From: DASUFI01 sp036274635
GTDB lineage: Bacteria > Planctomycetota > B15-G4
NCBI GenBank assembly: GCA_036274635.1
Contig: DASUFI010000247.1
Span: 1-22,562, forward strand
Direction: 5' to 3'
DNA: 22,562 nucleotides
The position numbers and the translations under genes are program-made. Shown here piece by piece: positions 13,673 to 21,524 of this stretch (its first letter is position 1; every line of letters begins with the position of its first letter). Below the pieces are notes generated by a model. That model was given only the letters and a program-made list of their open reading frames with translations. It was not told the DNA's origin and searched no databases.

Positions 13673-16222
13673 TCAGGCCGTGACCGTCTCGGCCGTACCG
13701 ATGCGCCGCGCCCTCAGCACGTCGCCGTCCACCTCGACCGCCACGCGGTCGCCGGTGCCGATCTCGCCGGCGATGAGCGCCTTGGCCAGCATGTCCACGA
13801 CGTGCTTCTGGATGGCGCGCTTGAGCGGGCGCGCGCCGTACACGGCGTCGTAGCCGGCCAGCGCCAGGAAGCCCACCACGTCGTCCGCGAACTGCAGCTC
13901 CAGGCCGCTGGTCGTCGCCGCCTGGCGGCGCAGGCGCTCGAGCTGGATGCGCACGATCTGCTGCAGCGCCTCGGGCTTGAGCGGCTCGAACTCGATCACG
14001 TCGTCGAGGCGGTTGAGGAACTCCGGCTTGAAGTAGCTGCGCACGGCGTCCATGCCGCGCAGGTTGCTCGTCATGAGCACCAGGCACTGCGTGAAGTCCA
14101 CGGTGCGGCCCTTGCCGTCGGTGAGACGGCCGTCGTCCAGCACCTGCAGCAGCACGTGGAAGACGTCCGGGTGCGCCTTCTCCACCTCGTCCAGCAGCAG
14201 CACGCAGTGCGGGCGCCGGCGCACGGCCTCGGTGAGCGCGCCGCCCTCCTCGTGGCCGACGTAGCCCGGCGGCGCGCCGATGAGCCGCGCCACGCTGTGC
14301 TTCTCCATGTACTCGGACATGTCGAGGCGCACCATGGCCTTCTCGTCGCCGAAGAGGAAGTCGGCCACGCTGCGCGCGAGCTCGGTCTTGCCCACGCCGG
14401 TGGGCCCGAGGAAGAGGAAGGCGCCGATGGGGCGCGAGGGGCTGGCGAGGCCGCTGCGCGAGCGGCGCACGGCGTCGGAGACGGCCTTGACCGCCGCGTC
14501 CTGGCCCACGAAGCGCCGGCGCAGCGCCTCCTCCATGCGCAGCAGGCGCTCGCGCTCCTCGGAGAGCAGGCGCGTGACCGGGATGCCCGTCCAGCGCGCG
14601 ACCACCAGCGCGATCTGCTCGGCGTCCACGTTCTGTGGCAGCAGCGCGCCGTGCTCCTGGATCTTCTCGATCTCCTGCGCGCGCGCCTCGATCTCCTTCT
14701 GCAGCGCGGGCAGCTCGCCGTACTTGATCTCGGCGGCGCGCTGCAGCTGGCCGCCGCGCTCCGCCTGCCGGCTCTCGTGCTCGAGCGCCTGCAGCTTCTC
14801 CTTGGACGCGCGCTGCGCCTGGATGAGCTCCTTCTCGTTCTTCCAGCGCAGGCGCAGGACGCCGGCCTGCTCCTGGATCTCGGCGATGCGCGCCTTGACC
14901 TCCGCGATGCGCTTCCTGTCCGGGTGCTCCTCGGACTCCAGCGCGGTCTGCTCGATCTCGAGCTGCCGCAGGCGGCGCTCGAAGTCGTCCAGCTCGGGGG
15001 GCATGGAGTCGATGGCGATGCGCAGGCTGCTGGCGGCCTCGTCCAGCAGGTCGATGGCCTTGTCCGGGAGGAAGCGGTCCTGGATGTACTGCGCCGAGAG
15101 GCGCGCGGCGGCGACGAGCGCCTCGTCGAGGATGCGCACGCCGTGGTGCACCTCGTAGGTCTCCTTGAGGCCGCGCAGGATGGCGACGGTGTCCTCGACC
15201 GTGGGCTCGTCCACCCGCACCGGCTGGAAGCGGCGCTCCAGCGCGGCGTCCTTCTCGATGTGCTTCCTGTACTCCTGCACGGTCGTCGCGCCCACGCAGC
15301 GCAGCTCGCCGCGCGCCAGCGCGGGCTTGAGCATGTTGGCGGCGTCCACGGCGCCCTCGGCGCCGCCGGCGCCCACCAGCGTGTGCAGCTCGTCGATGAA
15401 CAGGATGATCTGGCCGTCGCTGCCCTGCACCTCCTTGAGCAGGGACTTGAGGCGCTCCTCGAACTCCCCGCGGAACTTCGTGCCGGCGATGAGGGCGGCG
15501 AGGTCCAGCGCGAGGACCTTCCTGTCCTTCAGGCCCTCGGGCACGTCGCCGCTGGCGATGCGCTGCGCGAGGCCCTCGACGATGGCCGTCTTGCCCACGC
15601 CCGGCTCGCCGATGAGCACGGGGTTGTTCTTGGTGCGGCGCGAGAGCACCTGCACCACGCGGCGGATCTCCTCGTTGCGGCCGATGACCACGTCGAGCTT
15701 GCCGTCGCGGGCGAGCTGCGTGAGGTCGCGCGTGAAGCGCTCGAGCACCTGGAAGCCGGACTCGGGCGAGTCGCCCTCCACCTTCTGCTCGCCGCGCACG
15801 GCCTGGACGGCCGACTCGACGGCGGCGCGCGTGAGGCCGCGGTGGCCCAGCACCGCGATGAGCGCGTCGTCGCCCTTGCTCAAGACCGCGAGCAGCAGCT
15901 GCTCGACGGACACGTGGCTGTCGCTGCGCTTCTTCGCCAGCTTCTCCGCCTCGTCGATCACGGCGGCCAGCGCCGAGGACAGGGCCGGCTGCGCGCCCGA
16001 CACGCGCGGCGTGCCCTTGAGCAGACCCTCGACGTCCGCCTGCAGCTGCTCGCGCCGGGTGCCCAGATGGTCGAGCACCGCCGCGACGTAGCCGTCCGGC
16101 GGCTCGAGCAGCACCAGCACCAGGTGCGCCGGCGTCAGCTCGGGATGGCGCCGCGAGCTGGCGAGCTGCGCGGCCGAGGTCAGGGCCTCGCGGGCGCGCT
16201 GGGTGAAGGTCTCGAGGTTCAT
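13673..16222 (-). CDS. clpB: Chaperone ClpB (Hsp100 disaggregase)
   Basis: This 849-aa hexameric AAA+ disaggregase works with DnaK to rescue aggregated proteins. It has a Clp N-domain (about 1-145). NBD1 has Walker A GEPGVGKT near residue 205, Walker B ILFIDELHTLVGAGG near 275, and the Arg-finger region ALERRF. A long coiled-coil middle domain (about 405-525) separates ClpB from ClpA and ClpC. NBD2 has Walker A GPTGVGKTELAR near 607, Walker B VLLLDEVEKAHPDV, and the sensor-2 block GARPLKRAIQK near the end. Length is close to E. coli ClpB (857). No ClpP-binding IGF/IGL loop is evident, as expected. The ATG at 16222 has GGAGA 8-12 nt upstream and gives the normal MNLETFTQRAREAL start. It is divergent from the cyclodeaminase-like gene. 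I see no CIRCE element. Confidence 0.97.
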   Translation of the reverse strand: MNLETFTQRAREALTSAAQLASSRRHPELTPAHLVLVLLEPPDGYVAAVLDHLGTRREQLQADVEGLLKGTPRVSGAQPALSSALAAVIDEAEKLAKKRSDSHVSVEQLLLAVLSKGDDALIAVLGHRGLTRAAVESAVQAVRGEQKVEGDSPESGFQVLERFTRDLTQLARDGKLDVVIGRNEEIRRVVQVLSRRTKNNPVLIGEPGVGKTAIVEGLAQRIASGDVPEGLKDRKVLALDLAALIAGTKFRGEFEERLKSLLKEVQGSDGQIILFIDELHTLVGAGGAEGAVDAANMLKPALARGELRCVGATTVQEYRKHIEKDAALERRFQPVRVDEPTVEDTVAILRGLKETYEVHHGVRILDEALVAAARLSAQYIQDRFLPDKAIDLLDEAASSLRIAIDSMPPELDDFERRLRQLEIEQTALESEEHPDRKRIAEVKARIAEIQEQAGVLRLRWKNEKELIQAQRASKEKLQALEHESRQAERGGQLQRAAEIKYGELPALQKEIEARAQEIEKIQEHGALLPQNVDAEQIALVVARWTGIPVTRLLSEERERLLRMEEALRRRFVGQDAAVKAVSDAVRRSRSGLASPSRPIGAFLFLGPTGVGKTELARSVADFLFGDEKAMVRLDMSEYMEKHSVARLIGAPPGYVGHEEGGALTEAVRRRPHCVLLLDEVEKAHPDVFHVLLQVLDDGRLTDGKGRTVDFTQCLVLMTSNLRGMDAVRSYFKPEFLNRLDDVIEFEPLKPEALQQIVRIQLERLRRQAATTSGLELQFADDVVGFLALAGYDAVYGARPLKRAIQKHVVDMLAKALIAGEIGTGDRVAVEVDGDVLRARRIGTAETVTA

Positions 16223-16254
16223 GGCGTGTCTCCGTGGCGAGAGCCGGCAACGGG

Positions 16255-16274
16255 TTTGCAATGGCCATGCCAAA
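16255..16274 (-). promoter_or_regulatory. Imperfect palindrome upstream of clpB
   Basis: TTTGCAATGG facing CCATGCCAAA (8 of 10 symmetric pairs, perfect ATGGCCAT core) lies 33-52 nt upstream of the clpB ATG. It is AT-richer than its surroundings. It may be a repressor site for heat-shock control in place of CIRCE; this is inference only. Confidence 0.35.
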
Positions 16275-16392
16275 GCGCGCGCGTCGCGTCCTGCGTGCAG
16301 CGCTCCTGCAGCGCAGAGGATGTGCGGCCCGTTCCTGCGGCCTGGGCGGGCCGGGTGGGCCGTGCGCGGGCTTCCGGCTTGCCGAGTCAGTG

Positions 16393-16456
16393 TGCCACTT
16401 TGGCGGCTCGCGCCGTCATTGTGGCAAGCGGGGCCGCGCCGGGCGGCCAGTAGACT
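16393..16456 (+). promoter_or_regulatory. Divergent promoter region, clpB / cyclodeaminase-like gene
   Basis: TAGACT at 16451-16456 resembles the -10 boxes seen before lysS (TATCAT) and the MORN gene (TAGATT), and lies 55 nt ahead of ATG 16512. No good -35 is visible at 16-18 bp. Upstream, TGCCAC (16393-16398) and GTGGCA (16421-16426) form a 6-bp dyad that could be an operator serving either gene. Confidence 0.3.
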
Positions 16457-16511
16457 CGGCGCGCCTGGCGCCCGGCACGGCGCGCCCCAGCCCTCCGCAG
16501 GACGCCTCGCG

Positions 16512-17141
16512 ATGCTCACCGACCTCTCCCTGGCCCAGTTCGCCGACCAGACCGCCGCGCGCAGCGCCACGCCCGGCGGCGGCTCGGTGGCGGCCTATCT
16601 CGGCGAGCTCGGCGCCGCGCTGGGCGCGATGGCCGCGCGCTTCACCCAGGGGCGCAAGGGCTTCGAGGAGCACGAGGCCGCGCTGACCGCCGAGATCGCG
16701 CGCCTCGACGGCTTGCGCGGCCGGCTGCAGAAGCTCGTGGACGCCGACGCGCTCAGCTACGACAAGGTGACCACCGCCTACGGGCTGCCCAAGACCACCG
16801 ACGCCGACAAGGCGGCGCGCAAGTCCGCGATCGAGGCCGCGCTGAAGGAGGCGATGGGGACGCCGCTGGGCACCTGCCGCCTCGCCGTCGAGGCGCTGGG
16901 CGTGCTCGAGTCGCTGGCGACGCACGTCAACACCAACCTCGCCAGCGACGTGGCCGTGGGCGCCTACGCGCTGGGCGCGGCCTACCGCGGGGCGTGGGTC
17001 AACGTGCTCATCAACCTCGCGGGCCTCAAGGACGAGGTCCTGCGCGCGCGGGTGCTGGCCGACGGCGAGGACCTCGGCGCGCGGGCGCACGACCTCGAGG
17101 AGCGTGTCAGCGGCCTCATCCTGCAGGGCCTCAAGGCTTGA
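16512..17141 (+). CDS. Cyclodeaminase/cyclohydrolase-family protein (FTCD-C/FchA-like)
   Basis: This 209-aa protein belongs to the formiminotransferase-cyclodeaminase C-terminal family. That family includes free-standing formimidoyl-THF cyclodeaminases and the FchA methenyl-THF cyclohydrolase of one-carbon metabolism. The hallmark SATPGGGSVAAYLGELGAALGAM lies at about residues 18-40. The DADALSYDKVTTAYGLPK block and the conserved NTNLASDVAVGAYALGAAYRGAWVNVLINL block near 140-170 follow. All-helical composition and a length of about 200 aa are normal for the family. The ATG at 16512 is supported by the family-typical start (LxxFxxxxAxxxATPGGGS). No formiminotransferase domain is fused or adjacent, so methenyl-THF cyclohydrolase activity is the better guess. 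The stop overlaps the TTG start of the next gene (TTGA). Confidence 0.88.
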   Translation: MLTDLSLAQFADQTAARSATPGGGSVAAYLGELGAALGAMAARFTQGRKGFEEHEAALTAEIARLDGLRGRLQKLVDADALSYDKVTTAYGLPKTTDADKAARKSAIEAALKEAMGTPLGTCRLAVEALGVLESLATHVNTNLASDVAVGAYALGAAYRGAWVNVLINLAGLKDEVLRARVLADGEDLGARAHDLEERVSGLILQGLKA

Positions 17142-18472
17142 GCGCGCCCGCCGGCGTGGTGGTCCACGCCGCGCGCCTCGTCCCGCTGCTGCGCGAGCGC
17201 TACGGCCAGGCCGACCTCGACGCTCTCGAGGGCGTGCTGGCGGGCTGGGGCGTGCTGGACCTGCCCACGCTGCCCAACGGCTTGTACGCGGCCGTGCCTC
17301 GGCGCGCGCCGGACGTGGAGGACACGGGCTACGGCCACGTCTGGGTGCGCGACACCGTGCACGTGGCGCACGTGGCCTGGGAGCGCGGCGACGTGGCCTC
17401 GGCCGCGCGCACAGCGCGCGCGCTGCTGGGCTGGTTCGCGCTGCAGGCGGAGCGCTTCGAGGCCGCCCTTCGCGGCGAGGCCGACCTGTCCGACCCGATG
17501 CAGCGGCCGCACGTGCGCTTCGTGGGCGAGACGCTGCGCGAGAGCCCCCAGTGGTGGCCGCACGCGCAGAACGACGCGCTGGGCTACGGCCTGTGGTTCC
17601 TCGCGCGCGCGGCGCTCGGCGGCCTGCTGCCGCTGGACGCCGGCGCGGCGGCCGTGCTGCGGCGCTTTCCCCTCTACTTCGACGCCGTGCGCTTCGAGCA
17701 GGACCGCGACAGCGGGCACTGGGAGGAGCACCGCAAGGTCAACGCCAGCAGCATCGGCACGGTGGTGGCGGGACTGACCGCGCTGCGCGGCCTGCTGCGG
17801 GCGCGGGCCGGGCTGCTGCCGGGCGTGGAGGGGCGCCTGGTGGACGGCCTGCTCGAGCGCGGCCGCGCGGCGCTGGCGACGCTGCTGCCCGACGAGTCGC
17901 GGGGCAACGCCGACCCGGCCCTCGACCGCCGCGCCGACGCAGCGCTGCTCTTCCTGCTGCACCCGCTGCGCGTCGTGCGCGGCGAGCAGGCCGACGCCGT
18001 GCTGGCGCGCGTGCGCGCCGACCTGCTCGGCCCGCTCGGCATCCGACGCTACCGCGGCGACAGCTACTGGTGCGCCGACTACAAGCGCCACTTCGACGCG
18101 GGCATGCGCAGCTCGGGCTTCGGCGGCGACCTCTCCGGCCGCGACGCGCGCCTGCTGCCCGGCACCGAGGCCCAGTGGTGCCTCTTCGACCCGCTGCTCG
18201 CGGCCCTGCACGGCTGGCGCTTCCTCGCCAGCGGCGACCCGCGCGAGCGCGAGCTGCAGGCCCTGCACTGGAACCGCGCGCTCGGGCAGATCACCGGCGC
18301 GGACGCGCCCATGGGCGAGGGCTGCTGCCCCGAGGCCTACTGGATGCCCGACTCGCGCGAGCCCGAGAGCTGGGAGCCCAACGACAACACGCCGCTGCTG
18401 TGGACCCAGGCCCTGCTGGTCTCGGCGCTGGGCTCGCTGCGCAACACCGCGGCCCGCGAGCACGACGCCTGA
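17138..18472 (+). CDS. GH15 / phosphorylase-kinase-alpha-like (alpha/alpha)6 protein
   Basis: The protein is 444 aa from TTG 17138, or 438 aa from GTG 17156. It has the toroid pattern and motifs of glucoamylase-like GH15 proteins related to phosphorylase b kinase regulatory subunits. These are GYGHVWVRDTVHVAHVAWERGD near residue 65, QNDALGYGLWFLARAA near 145, SGHWEEHRKVNASSIGTVVAGLTALRGL near 190 and EPNDNTPLLWTQALL near 415. The Glu of the HWEE segment corresponds to the general acid of glucoamylases (by recall of the family). No signal peptide is visible, so it is probably cytoplasmic, acting on glycogen or oligosaccharides. The substrate is inferred only. The TTG overlaps the preceding stop (TTGA), suggesting coupling. 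Both alternative starts lack a clear Shine-Dalgarno. Confidence 0.8.
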   Translation: MSAPAGVVVHAARLVPLLRERYGQADLDALEGVLAGWGVLDLPTLPNGLYAAVPRRAPDVEDTGYGHVWVRDTVHVAHVAWERGDVASAARTARALLGWFALQAERFEAALRGEADLSDPMQRPHVRFVGETLRESPQWWPHAQNDALGYGLWFLARAALGGLLPLDAGAAAVLRRFPLYFDAVRFEQDRDSGHWEEHRKVNASSIGTVVAGLTALRGLLRARAGLLPGVEGRLVDGLLERGRAALATLLPDESRGNADPALDRRADAALLFLLHPLRVVRGEQADAVLARVRADLLGPLGIRRYRGDSYWCADYKRHFDAGMRSSGFGGDLSGRDARLLPGTEAQWCLFDPLLAALHGWRFLASGDPRERELQALHWNRALGQITGADAPMGEGCCPEAYWMPDSREPESWEPNDNTPLLWTQALLVSALGSLRNTAAREHDA

Positions 18473-18475
18473 GCG

Positions 18476-18727
18476 ATGGGCGGCCGGCGCGAGGCCGAGG
18501 CCAACGCCTACGCCGAGCCGGAGTACGACGGCCGGCTCTACGTCTTCGGCACCTCGAAGCTCTACAGCCAGTTCCAGGGGACGCACGCGATGCCGTACAG
18601 CATCAGCTTCATCGGAGCCGGGCCCAACGGGCAGACGGTCAAGATCGAGGCCGACGCGAAGGACGTCGCGCTCGAGAAGCGCCTGCGCAGGCTGTACGAG
18701 GAGAAGCACGGCGCGCTGAGCGAGTGA
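18476..18727 (+). CDS. Small conserved-looking protein of unknown function
   Basis: This 83-aa frame begins 3 nt after the GH15-like stop codon, with ATG 18476, and ends 6 nt before the convergent gene at 18734. The composition is that of a real protein: PEYDGRLYVFGTSKLYSQFQG, then MPYSISFIGAGPNGQTVKIEADAKD, then an alkaline helix LEKRLRRLYEEKHGAL. The DGRLYVFGT part faintly recalls YHS domains but lacks their cysteine, so I do not assign it. There is no signal peptide or TM. A later ATG at 18590 (MPYSISF) is possible. Co-transcription with the two upstream genes is likely. Confidence 0.6.
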   Translation: MGGRREAEANAYAEPEYDGRLYVFGTSKLYSQFQGTHAMPYSISFIGAGPNGQTVKIEADAKDVALEKRLRRLYEEKHGALSE

Positions 18728-18733
18728 TGGTCC

Positions 18734-19627
18734 TCAGGCGACGGCGGGCGCGGGCTGCGGCGCCCTGGCCGGCGCGGCGCCCTGGCGGCGCAGCTCCAGC
18801 CACAGCGCGATCGGGCCCACGATCCCCAGCGCGAAGATGGGCGGACCCGTGAGCAGCACGTCGAGCCCGCGGAAGTTCGTCTGCGGCAGCAGGCGGATGC
18901 CGAACTCGACCAGCGCGATGATCAGCACCACGATGACCCGCCCGCGCCGCGTGCTCACCACCGTGCGCGGGTCGGTGAGCATGAAGAACATGAGCAGCAT
19001 GTACATGGGGCCCGTGATCGGACCGATCTCGGTGAGCCATTCGCGCCCGGTGAGCAGCGAGCGCACCCCGGCCAGCAGGCAGAAGGCCACCGCGTAGGTG
19101 CCCGAGATGTGCAGCAGCTTCGCGCGCTGCACGACCAGCAGGCCGAGGCCCAGCACGAACCAGGTGACCACGTCGTTGCCCCACTGGTGCGAGAGCAGCG
19201 ACATCGAGTGCGGCGCGATGAGCAGCAGCGCGCAGAAGGAGAAGTTGGTGGGGTTCCACAGGTGCCGCCCGCGGTAGGTGAGCACGTACTTGCTGGTGAT
19301 GGCCACCAGCGCGCCCAGCCAGTAGGGCCACAAAATGCCCGGCGCGGGCTTGCTCAGGATGACCACCGAGTTGCCGGTGATGTAGGCCGAGAGCACGTTG
19401 GGGTACTTGCCGCGCAGCAGACGGCCGAGCAGCAGCTCGGCGGCGAGGGCCGTGCCCAGCGCCGCGCCCATGCGCTCCCAGCCGCCCACGATGCCGAACT
19501 TGAGCTGCCCGACGACGAGGATCAGCGTGATCAGCGAGGAGAAGACGTAGGGCGCCTTGATGGTCGGCAGGCGCCAGCCGGTGCGCGCGGGCGCGGCCAC
19601 GCTGACGGGCGCGGGCGCCGGGCTCAC
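18734..19627 (-). CDS. RnfD/NqrB-like membrane protein (UnbU-like)
   Basis: This 297-aa polytopic membrane protein has about eight to ten hydrophobic segments. The blocks GNSVVILSKPAP, GRHLWNPTNFSFCALLLIAP and TGPMYMLLMFFMLTDPRTVV match the NQR2/RnfD/RnfE family (usual NPxNF and GPxFLxFFMxTDPRT). UnbU proteins linked to enediyne polyketide clusters are family members of this size (established knowledge, recalled). The C-terminal Ser/Thr-containing FMN-attachment motif of true RnfD is not evident, so redox function is doubtful. It starts at GTG 19627, overlapping the UnbV-like stop by four bases (GTGA), which also fixes the start. No other rnf or nqr genes are present. Confidence 0.82.
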   Translation of the reverse strand: MSPAPAPVSVAAPARTGWRLPTIKAPYVFSSLITLILVVGQLKFGIVGGWERMGAALGTALAAELLLGRLLRGKYPNVLSAYITGNSVVILSKPAPGILWPYWLGALVAITSKYVLTYRGRHLWNPTNFSFCALLLIAPHSMSLLSHQWGNDVVTWFVLGLGLLVVQRAKLLHISGTYAVAFCLLAGVRSLLTGREWLTEIGPITGPMYMLLMFFMLTDPRTVVSTRRGRVIVVLIIALVEFGIRLLPQTNFRGLDVLLTGPPIFALGIVGPIALWLELRRQGAAPARAPQPAPAVA

Positions 19628-21447
19628 GGCGTGGCCTCCGTCACCGCGTGCAGCGCGCCCACCTGCGGCGCCGTGAGCACCTGCTCGCGGCCCGACGGCC
19701 AGAGGATGGTGGCCTGCGAGACGCGCGCGCCCGGCCCCAGCCCGAAGTGCAGGCGGCGGTCGTTCTGGCTGCAGAATCCGGAGCCGCCCTCGATGATCTG
19801 CGTCTGCACCTGCTCGGTCCCGTCCTGCGCCGACCAGCGCAGCGTGACCTGCGCGCCGATGGCCGAGCGGTTGCTCGCCGCGCCGGTGAGGTCGAAGCCG
19901 ATCCAGTCGCGCCCCGGCGCCACGTCGTTGCGATAGATCAGCGCCGGACCCTTCTGGTTGGCGACGATGACGTCCAGCACGCCGCGGTTCCACAGGTCGG
20001 CCAGCGCCACCGCGCGGCCGTCGAGCAGGTCGGTGACCCCGACCGCCGCGGCCACGTCCAGGTAGCGCCGGCCGTGCTGCGACTGCAGCACGCGCGAGCG
20101 CTCGTAGCCCGAGAGGCTCTTGCCGCCGATGGGCGCCCAGTTGCGAGTGTCCTCGAAGACGTTGCCGGCGGCCGTCGCCACCAGCGACATGTCGTACCAG
20201 TAGTCGCGCTCCGGGTCGGCCGAGACGAAGCCGTTGACCACGTACAGGTCCAGCCAGCCGTCGTTGTCGAGGTCCCCGAACTGCGCGCCCCAGGCCCAGC
20301 CGCAGTCGGCCACGACGTCCGCGGCCACGTTCTCGAGCTTTCCGCCGTCGGGCAGCCCGTTCAGGCGCAGGTTGTTGCCCTGGTAGAGGTAGCCGTTCTT
20401 GCAGATGTTCGTGACGTAGACGTCGAGGCGCCCGGCGTTGCGCGTGTCGCCCAGCGTGACGGACATGCCGCTCTTGCTGTCCTCGCCCAGGCCCACCGAG
20501 GCCAGCTCGAAGCGCTGGCCCTGCACGTTGCGCAGCAGCTCCTCGGGGCCGTAGTCGTTGGCCAGGTACAGGTCCGGCCAGCCGTCGCCGTCGAAATCGG
20601 CCGAGGCCAGCGCCAGCGTCCAGCGCGGGCTGTCGGCGTGCATGCGCTCGGTCACGTCCTCGAAGCGCGGGTTGCCCTGCGCGTCCGGGCCGAGGTTGCG
20701 CCACAGCACCTTGTGCCCGCCGTTGGTCGCGAACTCGAAGCTGTCCTGCATGATGCGCGTCGTCTTCAGGTGCCACAGGTCCAGCTCGTCCGGGAAGTAC
20801 CCGGCGACGTACAGATCCACCAGCCCGTCCTTGTCATAGTCGAACCACAGCGCGCTGTTGCTGTTCATCCAGCGCCGCAGGCCGGCCGGCTGAGTCACGT
20901 CGGTGAAGGTCAGCTGGCCCGTGGGCACGAGCTCATTGCGCAGCAGCTGGCCGTAGCCCCACTTGGTGACGTAGAGGTCCTCGTCGCCGTCGTTGTCGAC
21001 GTCGGCCCAGACCGCGGCCATGGACGCGCCCTCGCCGTCGCCGTTGTCGCCGGTGACGCCGGCCTGTTGCGCCAGGTCGCGGAAGGTGCCGTCGGGCTGC
21101 TGCACGAAGAGCGCGTTGTCGGAGCCGAAGGCGCTGTTGGTGAAGTACAGGTCCGGCCGGCCGTCGCGGTTCGCGTCGGCCACGGCCACGGCCGCGCCCA
21201 TGGCGGCCACGTGGGGCTCCACGTTGGCGATCTGAGGATCGAGCGTGACCTGCTGGTGCACGAAGTCCACGCCCTGCTCAGCCGCGACGTCGTGCATCCA
21301 GAAGCCGAAGCGCTCCAGCGCCGCCTGCTCCTCGCCCGGATGCGCCACGTGGTTGCGCGTGCGCTGCCGGTCGAGCCACCACGCGCTGCACAGCATGCCG
21401 CAGAACAGCACCGTGACGGCCGGCTTGAGGGAGGGATGCGCTGGCAT
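19624..21447 (-). CDS. FG-GAP/ASPIC (UnbV/CRTAC1-like) exported protein
   Basis: This 607-aa protein has an N-terminal hydrophobic segment (about residues 9-25) that should export or anchor it. A beta-propeller of FG-GAP/VCBS repeats follows. It has calcium-binding DxDxDG-type loops (DANRDGRPDLYF, DVDNDGDEDLYV, DYDKDGLVDLYV, DFDGDGWPDLYL, DLDNDGWLDLYV). It ends with an ASPIC/UnbV domain: SNRSAIGAQVTLRW, GGSGFCSQNDRRLHFGLG and WPSGREQVL at about 520-590. This is the architecture of CRTAC1 and of UnbV from enediyne clusters. The ATG at 21447 gives the signal segment at once; the open frame continues upstream without conserved sequence. It is coupled (GTGA) to the RnfD/UnbU-like gene, a pairing that suggests a shared envelope function. 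The biochemical role of the family is unknown. Confidence 0.9.
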   Translation of the reverse strand: MPAHPSLKPAVTVLFCGMLCSAWWLDRQRTRNHVAHPGEEQAALERFGFWMHDVAAEQGVDFVHQQVTLDPQIANVEPHVAAMGAAVAVADANRDGRPDLYFTNSAFGSDNALFVQQPDGTFRDLAQQAGVTGDNGDGEGASMAAVWADVDNDGDEDLYVTKWGYGQLLRNELVPTGQLTFTDVTQPAGLRRWMNSNSALWFDYDKDGLVDLYVAGYFPDELDLWHLKTTRIMQDSFEFATNGGHKVLWRNLGPDAQGNPRFEDVTERMHADSPRWTLALASADFDGDGWPDLYLANDYGPEELLRNVQGQRFELASVGLGEDSKSGMSVTLGDTRNAGRLDVYVTNICKNGYLYQGNNLRLNGLPDGGKLENVAADVVADCGWAWGAQFGDLDNDGWLDLYVVNGFVSADPERDYWYDMSLVATAAGNVFEDTRNWAPIGGKSLSGYERSRVLQSQHGRRYLDVAAAVGVTDLLDGRAVALADLWNRGVLDVIVANQKGPALIYRNDVAPGRDWIGFDLTGAASNRSAIGAQVTLRWSAQDGTEQVQTQIIEGGSGFCSQNDRRLHFGLGPGARVSQATILWPSGREQVLTAPQVGALHAVTEATP

Positions 21448-21477
21448 GGGCGACTCGGGGAGCGGGCGGCAGGCCCG

Positions 21478-21494
21478 AGCGGATTCTATCCGCT
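21478..21494 (-). promoter_or_regulatory. -10 box overlapped by a dyad, UnbV-like gene
   Basis: On the minus strand TAGAAT (21488-21483) is a good -10, about 35 nt before the ATG at 21447. It lies inside a perfect 7-bp dyad, AGCGGAT-TCT-ATCCGCT (21478-21494), placed as a repressor site would be. No clear -35 is seen, and the leader has no Shine-Dalgarno. The dyad could instead be a short terminator hairpin for the upstream sigma operon. Confidence 0.45.
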
Positions 21495-21524
21495 GGGGCA
21501 GCCTCGCGCCCGAGGGAGCCGCCC

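Noticed and set aside
11880..16268. A minus-strand open frame of over 1400 codons
   Set aside because: Only its last ~226 codons are real (the pseudouridine synthase). The rest shadows clpB and the ubiA-like gene in another frame, due to the lack of stop codons in GC-rich DNA.
16223..16511. CIRCE or sigma32-type promoter for clpB
   Set aside because: I looked for TTAGCACTC-N9-GAGTGCTAA and CTTGAA/CCCCAT-type boxes and found no acceptable match.
18734..21447. Enediyne biosynthetic cluster
   Set aside because: Only the UnbV- and UnbU-like genes are present; no polyketide synthase, thioesterase or other cassette genes occur in the window.
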